Assembly: GCA_045802495.1 (NCBI GenBank)
Contig: JBJMQW010000472.1
Span: forward strand, 1-9,852
Direction of reading: 5' to 3'
DNA: 9,852 nucleotides
Source of the DNA: AP-15 sp045802495
GTDB taxonomy: Bacteria > Pseudomonadota > Alphaproteobacteria > ATCC43930 > CGMCC-115725
Shown: piece after piece, positions 5,483 to 9,852 of the stretch
Layout: every line of letters begins with the position of its first letter
Numbering within the stretch: position 1 is the first letter of the stretch
Translations under genes and position numbers: made by a program
Notes under the pieces: generated by a model
Database searches by the model: none
What the model was told of the DNA's origin: nothing
Seen by the model: only the letters and a program-made list of their open reading frames with translations

Positions 5483-8400
5483 ATGAGCATCTCCGAACCG
5501 TTCATCCGGAGACCGATCGGAACCTCGCTGCTGATGCTGGGTGTCCTCGTCTTCGGCATCGGCACGTACCAGCTGCTGCCGGTGGCCCCGTTGCCGAATG
5601 TCGATTTCCCGACGATCACGGTCACCGCCAGCTATCCCGGCGCGAGCCCGCAGACAATGGCCTCGGCGATAGCGACGCCGCTCGAAACGCAATTCACCTC
5701 GATCCCCGCGCTCGCCCAGATGACGTCGCTCTCCGGCATCGGGACGATGACGATCACCCTACAGTTCGATCTGTCGCGCAACATCGACGGCGCGGCAGTA
5801 GACGTGGTGACGGCGATCAATGCGGCGAGCGGAGTGCTGCCCAAGGATCTCCCGACCCCGCCGACCTACCGGAAGGTCAATCCGGCGGATTTTCCGATCA
5901 TGATCTATGCCGTCCATTCGGACGCAGTGCCGGAATACCGGCTCGACGACTACGCCAACACGGTGTTGGCCCAACGGTTGTCGATGGTGTCGGGGGTCGG
6001 GCAGGTCTCGATCTTCGGCCAGAAGCCCTATGCCGCGCGCGTGCAGGTCAACCCGACAGCGCTTGCTGCGCACAGCATCGGCCTTGAGGATGTGCGGGGC
6101 GCGCTCGCTGGGGCGACGGTCAATCTGCCGAAAGGTTCGATCGAGGGCCCCCGCGAGCTGGTCGCGCTCGAGACCAACGACCAGCTCTTCGACGCCGCGG
6201 CGTATGGAGACCTGATTGTCGCCTATCGCAACGGCGCGCCGGTGCGGCTGAAGGATGTCGGCGAGGTCGTCAATTCGGTGCAGAACACCCGTGTCGGCGC
6301 CTGGTTCAACAATCTCGCGGCGGAGGGCATCGCGATCCAGAAGGCGCCGGGCGCCAACACGATTGCGCTGGTCGACACGATCAAGGCGTTGATGCCGAAA
6401 CTCCAGCAGTCCATTCCGCCTTCTGTTCATGTCGATCTGATGCTCGACCGCACGCTCGTGACCCGCGCGGCAGTGCGCGACGTGCAACTCACGATGCTGC
6501 TGACGATCGCCCTCGTCATTGTTGTCATCTTCGTATTCCTGCGGACGCTTTGGGCGACGGTGATCCCGAGCCTGGCGGTGCCCCTGTCGCTGCTCGCCAC
6601 CTTCTCGGTCATGTGGTTGGCCGGCTTCAGCCTCGACAACATTTCGCTGATGGCGCTGACGATCTCGGTCGGTTTTGTCGTCGACGACGCGATCGTCATG
6701 ATCGAGAACATCGTCCGCTATATCGAGCAGGGGATGACCCCGTTCGACGCCGCGCTCAAGGGCGCCGGCCAGATCGGCTTTACGATCATTTCGATTACTT
6801 TCTCGCTGATCGCGGTGTTCATCCCGCTTTTCGCGATGGGCGGCATTATCGGCAGGTTGTTCCGGGAATTTGCGGTTACGGTGTCGGTCGCGGTGGTGGC
6901 CTCGGCGGTCGTGTCCCTGACCCTGACGCCGGTCTTGTGCTCGCTGTTCCTGAAGGAGCAAGGGCTGCATCCGACCGGTCGCCTCAACCGGGCGGCCGAA
7001 CGCTTTTTCGAGTGGATGATCGCGGCTTACGACCGCGGACTGCATTTTGTCTTCCGCCATCAGTTCGCGACATTGATGTCGACCCTTCTGCTGATGGCGG
7101 CGACCGGGTTCCTTTATGTACAAATTCCGAAGGGGTTTTTTCCGCAGCAGGACACGGGCACGGTCTTCGGCGAGGTCAATACCAGACAGGACGCCTCGTT
7201 CCTTTCGACCGTCGAGATCGCGCACGAAGTCGTCGACATCATCCGTGAGGACCCCAGTGTCGGCGGCGTTTTTATGTTGGCCGGGGCCTACGCCTATAAT
7301 CCGTCCGAGAATGCGGCCCGCGTCTTTTTCGCCCTGAAGCCGTTCGAGGAGCGCAGCGATACCGCCGATCAGGTTGTGCAACGGCTGCGCCAGAAAGTGT
7401 CTGGGATTCAAGGCGCGAAATTCTTTATGCAGGTCCCGCAGAACATCACGGTAGGCGGCCGTCTCAGCCGGACACAATACCAATACACGCTGACCGACAC
7501 CGACAATGCCGAACTCGACCACTGGGCGCCGATCCTCGAAGCCGAGATGCGCAAACTGCCGGAGCTGCAGGACGTCGCCTCGGATCAGCAAAACGCGGCG
7601 CCGACCATGACGGTCGATGTCGACCGCGACGCCGCTTACCGGCTCGGCGTATCAGCGGCGCTGATCGACCAGACCCTATACGACGCCTTCGGCCAGCGGC
7701 AGGTGGCGACGATCTATACCGCGACCAACCAGTACAAGGTTGTCCTCGAAGTTCAGCCGCAGTTCCGGAGCGACCGGACGGCGCTTTCGAAGATCTATGT
7801 CACCGGGCAGAATGGGGCGCAGGTGCCGCTTTCAGCCTTCGCGCATTTCACCTCGAAAGTCACACCGCTGTCGGTCAGTCATCAGGGCGTGTTTCCGGCA
7901 GTGACCCTGTCGTTCAATCTCACCCCCGGCGTCGCGCTCGGCCAGGCGGTTGAGAAGATCCAGGAGATGACCGATCGGCTGCAAGTGCCGCCGACCTTGA
8001 ACGCCTCGTTCCAGGGCACGGCACAGGCGTTCCAGGCCTCGCTGTCATCGATGCCGATGCTCGTCGCCGCGGCCATTCTAGTTGTGTATATCGTGCTCGG
8101 CGTGCTCTATGAGAGCTACATCCACCCGATCACGATCCTCTCGGCGTTGCCCTCGGCCGGCGTCGGGGCGCTCTTGATGCTGATGCTGTTCCACTATGAT
8201 CTGAGCGTCATTGCAATTGTCGGTGTTATCCTGCTGATCGGCATCGTCAAGAAGAACGCGATCATGATGATCGATTTCGCGCTGCAGGCTGAGCGGCTGG
8301 AGGGTAAGGGCCCGCGCGAGGCTATCCACCAAGCCTGCCTGTTGCGCTTCCGCCCGATCATGATGACAACATTCGCCGCGCTGTTTGGCGCGATGCCGAT

Positions 8401-8632
8401 TGCCTTCGGCCAGGGGGCGGGTTCGGAACTGCGCCAACCGCTCGGCATCGCCATCGTGGGCGGGCTCCTGGTCTCGCAGTGGCTGACGCTCTATACAACC
8501 CCGGTCATTTACCTCTACCTCGAACGCCTCGCCCGCTGGCTCGGCGGTGCTTACCGCCCGTCGCGCATGGCCGAGGCCCTCGCCGATTTACCGCGACCGG
8601 CACTCGCGGAGAGCCGTCATGGCGCCGAGTGA
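5483..8632 (+). CDS. RND multidrug efflux permease, MdtB/MdtC type (pump 2, paralog of pump 1)
   Basis: A second 1049-residue RND pump, a tandem paralog of the one upstream. Every landmark checked is at the same residue number: D401/D402 in TM4, K924 in TM10, and the QIPKGFFPQQDTG segment after TM7. By direct counting, 46 of the first 60 residues and 86 of the last 94 are identical. In the porter segment 195-233 only 21 of 39 are. The proton-coupling machinery is therefore conserved while the drug-handling part differs. E. coli MdtB and MdtC also lie in tandem and form mixed trimers, but those two are far less alike. The ATG has GAGG at 5470-5473, 9 bases upstream. No separate adaptor precedes it, so it presumably shares the one at 913. 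Its last 14 bases overlap the marR start. Its third codon positions look richer in G/C than those of pump 1. Confidence 0.95.
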   Translation: MSISEPFIRRPIGTSLLMLGVLVFGIGTYQLLPVAPLPNVDFPTITVTASYPGASPQTMASAIATPLETQFTSIPALAQMTSLSGIGTMTITLQFDLSRNIDGAAVDVVTAINAASGVLPKDLPTPPTYRKVNPADFPIMIYAVHSDAVPEYRLDDYANTVLAQRLSMVSGVGQVSIFGQKPYAARVQVNPTALAAHSIGLEDVRGALAGATVNLPKGSIEGPRELVALETNDQLFDAAAYGDLIVAYRNGAPVRLKDVGEVVNSVQNTRVGAWFNNLAAEGIAIQKAPGANTIALVDTIKALMPKLQQSIPPSVHVDLMLDRTLVTRAAVRDVQLTMLLTIALVIVVIFVFLRTLWATVIPSLAVPLSLLATFSVMWLAGFSLDNISLMALTISVGFVVDDAIVMIENIVRYIEQGMTPFDAALKGAGQIGFTIISITFSLIAVFIPLFAMGGIIGRLFREFAVTVSVAVVASAVVSLTLTPVLCSLFLKEQGLHPTGRLNRAAERFFEWMIAAYDRGLHFVFRHQFATLMSTLLLMAATGFLYVQIPKGFFPQQDTGTVFGEVNTRQDASFLSTVEIAHEVVDIIREDPSVGGVFMLAGAYAYNPSENAARVFFALKPFEERSDTADQVVQRLRQKVSGIQGAKFFMQVPQNITVGGRLSRTQYQYTLTDTDNAELDHWAPILEAEMRKLPELQDVASDQQNAAPTMTVDVDRDAAYRLGVSAALIDQTLYDAFGQRQVATIYTATNQYKVVLEVQPQFRSDRTALSKIYVTGQNGAQVPLSAFAHFTSKVTPLSVSHQGVFPAVTLSFNLTPGVALGQAVEKIQEMTDRLQVPPTLNASFQGTAQAFQASLSSMPMLVAAAILVVYIVLGVLYESYIHPITILSALPSAGVGALLMLMLFHYDLSVIAIVGVILLIGIVKKNAIMMIDFALQAERLEGKGPREAIHQACLLRFRPIMMTTFAALFGAMPIAFGQGAGSELRQPLGIAIVGGLLVSQWLTLYTTPVIYLYLERLARWLGGAYRPSRMAEALADLPRPALAESRHGAE

Positions 8633-9191
8633 TTTGTCGCAGCTGCACCAGGCTGCGAAATCAGCGAAATTCGAGCAAGAGACGTCGCAGGCGAGCGTCG
8701 GCCGCGCGTTCGGCTTTCTTGTTCACGACGTTTCCCGCCTGATCAAACGGCGCTTCGAGCGCCGGGCGCGCCAGATGGGGCTGCCGATCACGCGGCAGCA
8801 GGCGGCAGTCGTGCTGAATATCGCGAGCCGCGAGGGCGTCAGCCAGGCCGAGGTCGCGGCCTGGCTCGGGATCGAGCCGATCGCGCTGGTGCGAATGCTC
8901 GACAAGCTTCATGAAGAGGGGCTGGTCGAGCGTCGGGCCCATCCCACCGACCGGCGCGTGCGGACTTTGTGGCTGACGCCGGCGGCGGGTCCGGTTGTCG
9001 AGCGAATTCTCGGCATCAACGAAGCAATCCGCCACGAGGCATTTGATGGGCTGCCGCCGAAAACGCGCGACGCGGTCATCAATGTGCTCGCCCAAATCAA
9101 GGACAATCTCATCCTGCAGGAGGAAGCGGCAGGCGAGCGCGTCCTCGACGGCCTGACGGAAAACGCGGCTGGCGCGCGCGGCGGACTGTAG
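8619..9191 (+). CDS. MarR-family transcriptional regulator
   Basis: A 190-residue winged-helix DNA-binding protein, probably a dimer and the local repressor of the efflux genes. After about 25 polar residues come the dimerisation helix (28-52, with HDVSRLIKRRFERRARQMG) and helix 2 (58-72). The helix-turn-helix follows (SQAEVAAWLGIEPIALVRMLDKLHEEGL, spanning 75-102 with a recognition helix about 86-99). The wing contains the hallmark D111-R112-R113 in PTDRRVRTLWLT. Long C-terminal helices end in an Ala/Gly-rich tail (about 168-190) that is longer than usual. I chose the ATG at 8619 over an upstream in-frame start at 8547 because GGAGAG at 8608-8613 sits 5 bases before it and the earlier 24 residues are only a shadow of pump 2. 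The start overlaps the pump by 14 bases, implying co-transcription and possibly translational coupling, hence feedback control. The ligand is unknown. Confidence 0.92.
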   Translation: MAPSDLSQLHQAAKSAKFEQETSQASVGRAFGFLVHDVSRLIKRRFERRARQMGLPITRQQAAVVLNIASREGVSQAEVAAWLGIEPIALVRMLDKLHEEGLVERRAHPTDRRVRTLWLTPAAGPVVERILGINEAIRHEAFDGLPPKTRDAVINVLAQIKDNLILQEEAAGERVLDGLTENAAGARGGL

Positions 9192-9210
9192 GTAGCCTAT
9201 TGCCGGCCCG

Positions 9211-9224
9211 GTGCCGTGGCACGG
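9211..9224 (+). promoter_or_regulatory. Inverted repeats overlapping the GTG start of the NTF2-like gene
   Basis: GTGCC-GT-GGCAC (9211-9222) and CCGTG-G-CACGG (9214-9224) are two overlapping perfect palindromes that include the GTG start at 9216. A hairpin here would hide the start codon in RNA. There is no good ribosome-binding site nearby, so translation may depend on ribosomes arriving from marR. A chance GC-rich palindrome is also possible. Confidence 0.3.
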
Positions 9225-9695
9225 TTTGGGCGCGCGATTCTGCTGTCGATGGCTGCGGCGGGGGTTGTAGCCGCGATGAGCGAGTTCCCTTGCCGCGCCG
9301 ATTCGGACCAAGCGGCGCGGCTGGCGATCCGTTCCGCGCTCGATGAATGGCAGTCGGCCTTCAACAATCGTGACGAGCGACACGTTTGTGATCTCTTCGC
9401 TCGAGATCTGATCGCCAATTATCAGGGTCAGCCCGAACGCGATTACGCCTCGCTCTGTCAGCTATTGCGGAGTTCGGTGCAGGATCCCGAGAAAACCTAT
9501 CGCTATTCGTTCGACATAGACGAGATCATGCTATTCGGTGCGACGGCCATCGTCAGATTGGTTTGGACGCTCGAGATCGAGAACCCCGGCGCCGCCCCGC
9601 AGATCCTCAGGGAGCCGGCGATAGACATCTTCCGGCGTCAGGATGATGGAGCCTGGAAGATTTCCCGGTACCTAGCCTATCCGACGGCCCCGTGA
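9216..9695 (+). CDS. Predicted exported SnoaL/NTF2-fold protein (nuclear transport factor 2 family)
   Basis: A 159-residue protein whose N-terminus looks like a Sec signal peptide: basic residues R3 and R6, a hydrophobic core about 8-21, and a likely cleavage after CRA (residue 28). The rest has the cone-shaped NTF2/SnoaL pattern. An N-terminal helix contains AIRSALDEWQSAFNNRD (37-53) and the LFARDLI segment (60-66). Beta strands follow: DEIMLFGATAIVRLVWTLE (102-120) and the closing DIFRRQDDGAWKISRYLAY (137-155). Such proteins are enzymes, binders or orphan domains, and no function can be named. An in-frame stop at 9189 leaves only the GTG at 9216 or the ATG at 9249. The GTG keeps the signal peptide intact, so I prefer it despite a poor ribosome-binding site. 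It lies 24 bases after marR and is probably in the same transcript. It contains three cysteines (C26, C58, C81), of which two would remain after cleavage. Confidence 0.8.
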   Translation: MARFGRAILLSMAAAGVVAAMSEFPCRADSDQAARLAIRSALDEWQSAFNNRDERHVCDLFARDLIANYQGQPERDYASLCQLLRSSVQDPEKTYRYSFDIDEIMLFGATAIVRLVWTLEIENPGAAPQILREPAIDIFRRQDDGAWKISRYLAYPTAP

Positions 9696-9738
9696 GAGCC
9701 CCGTTTCGACCCATTCGGTCATCGCCGAGGGCACGTTC

Positions 9739-9767
9739 TTGGCGGCTGAACCAGAGCCCCCTATAAA
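9739..9767 (+). promoter_or_regulatory. Probable sigma-70 promoter of lgt
   Basis: TTGGCG (9739-9744) and TATAAA (9762-9767) are separated by exactly 17 bases, a good housekeeping-promoter fit. Transcription would start near 9774, giving a leader of about 27 bases before the ATG at 9801. This means lgt is probably expressed independently of the efflux cluster. The rest of the gap 9696-9800 shows no clear terminator or gene. Confidence 0.6.
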
Positions 9768-9800
9768 CGGCGAGAGCAAGCGACAGTTCGCATAGCGCGC

Positions 9801-9852
9801 ATGCCTCTCTTTGCGATCCCATTTCCGGCGATCGATCCGGTTGCGATCTCGC
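9801..9852 (+). CDS. lgt: Prolipoprotein diacylglyceryl transferase, N-terminal start (runs off right edge)
   Basis: Only 17 codons are visible: MPLFAIPFPAIDPVAIS. This matches the characteristic Lgt opening, in which a short IPFP/IDPV-type segment precedes the first membrane helix and the IRWYALAY region. Lgt is an inner-membrane enzyme that moves diacylglycerol from phosphatidylglycerol to the lipobox cysteine of pre-lipoproteins, the first step of lipoprotein maturation. It is essential in most Gram-negative bacteria. The ATG at 9801 follows a good promoter, but no strong ribosome-binding site is seen. The call rests on a short but distinctive peptide; the catalytic residues are beyond the window. 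Confidence 0.8.
   Translation, partial: MPLFAIPFPAIDPVAIS

Noticed and set aside
5323..6087. 254-codon plus-strand frame starting in the pump 1-pump 2 gap
   Set aside because: Most of it is an out-of-frame reading of pump 2, and the part in the gap has no recognisable domain or good start signal. A weak resemblance of the gap peptide near 5394-5450 to the MarR N-terminus was too poor to use.
5759..7591. 610-codon open frame on the minus strand, opposite pump 2
   Set aside because: It lies wholly antisense to a well-supported RND gene. The product is rich in Arg, Asp, His and Gln with no recognisable domain, which is typical of shadow frames in GC-rich coding DNA.
8547..8618. Longer MarR start, adding 24 residues
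   Set aside because: The added residues are an out-of-frame reading of the pump 2 C-terminus, and the ATG at 8619 has a proper ribosome-binding site.
8661..9383. 240-codon minus-strand frame opposite marR and the NTF2-like gene
   Set aside because: Antisense to the MarR coding sequence, whose winged-helix motif is unmistakable; the minus-strand product shows no family features.

Overview
The window looks like chromosomal DNA from a GC-rich alphaproteobacterium, most likely of the order Hyphomicrobiales (Bradyrhizobium/Xanthobacteraceae-like). This is inferred from the codon use, the rhizobial look of the small membrane protein and the Lgt start, and the MdtA/MdtBC-type efflux proteins. No database search was possible. 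There are no tRNAs, rRNAs, insertion sequences, integrases or CRISPR arrays, and no gene-free stretch exceeds 300 bases.

Layout. (1) Positions 1-414, minus strand: the first 138 codons of a CaiB/BaiF-type CoA transferase that runs off the left edge. (2) Positions 415-558: a divergent intergenic region with a nested palindrome. (3) Positions 559-759, plus: a small single-pass membrane protein, followed at once by an intrinsic terminator (765-784) that separates it from the next unit. (4) Positions 785-912: a second hairpin, then a promoter/operator region with a perfect ATAGA-AGG-TCTAT inverted repeat. (5) Positions 913-9695, plus: a multidrug-efflux cluster. It holds an MdtA-type periplasmic adaptor, two tandem RND inner-membrane pumps of 1049 residues each, a MarR-family regulator whose start overlaps the end of the second pump, and a predicted exported NTF2/SnoaL-fold protein. 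(6) Positions 9739-9852: a promoter and the first 17 codons of lgt (prolipoprotein diacylglyceryl transferase), which runs off the right edge.

How the genes work together. The adaptor and one or both pumps should form the inner-membrane and periplasmic parts of a tripartite drug exporter. No outer-membrane channel is encoded here, so a TolC-like protein must come from elsewhere. The MarR protein is the obvious candidate ligand-responsive repressor, and the inverted repeat upstream of the adaptor is a plausible operator. The two pumps are recent duplicates by eye: same length, aligned without gaps at every point checked, nearly identical in the membrane half and much more divergent in the periplasmic porter domain. 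This could reflect an MdtBC-like heterotrimer or substrate specialisation.

The most interesting reading is that the pump was duplicated together with the start of marR. The 3' end of pump 1 keeps the ribosome-binding site and what looks like an eroded marR start (ATG changed to ACG). The rest is ordinary efflux biology, and I see no evidence of a wholly new system.
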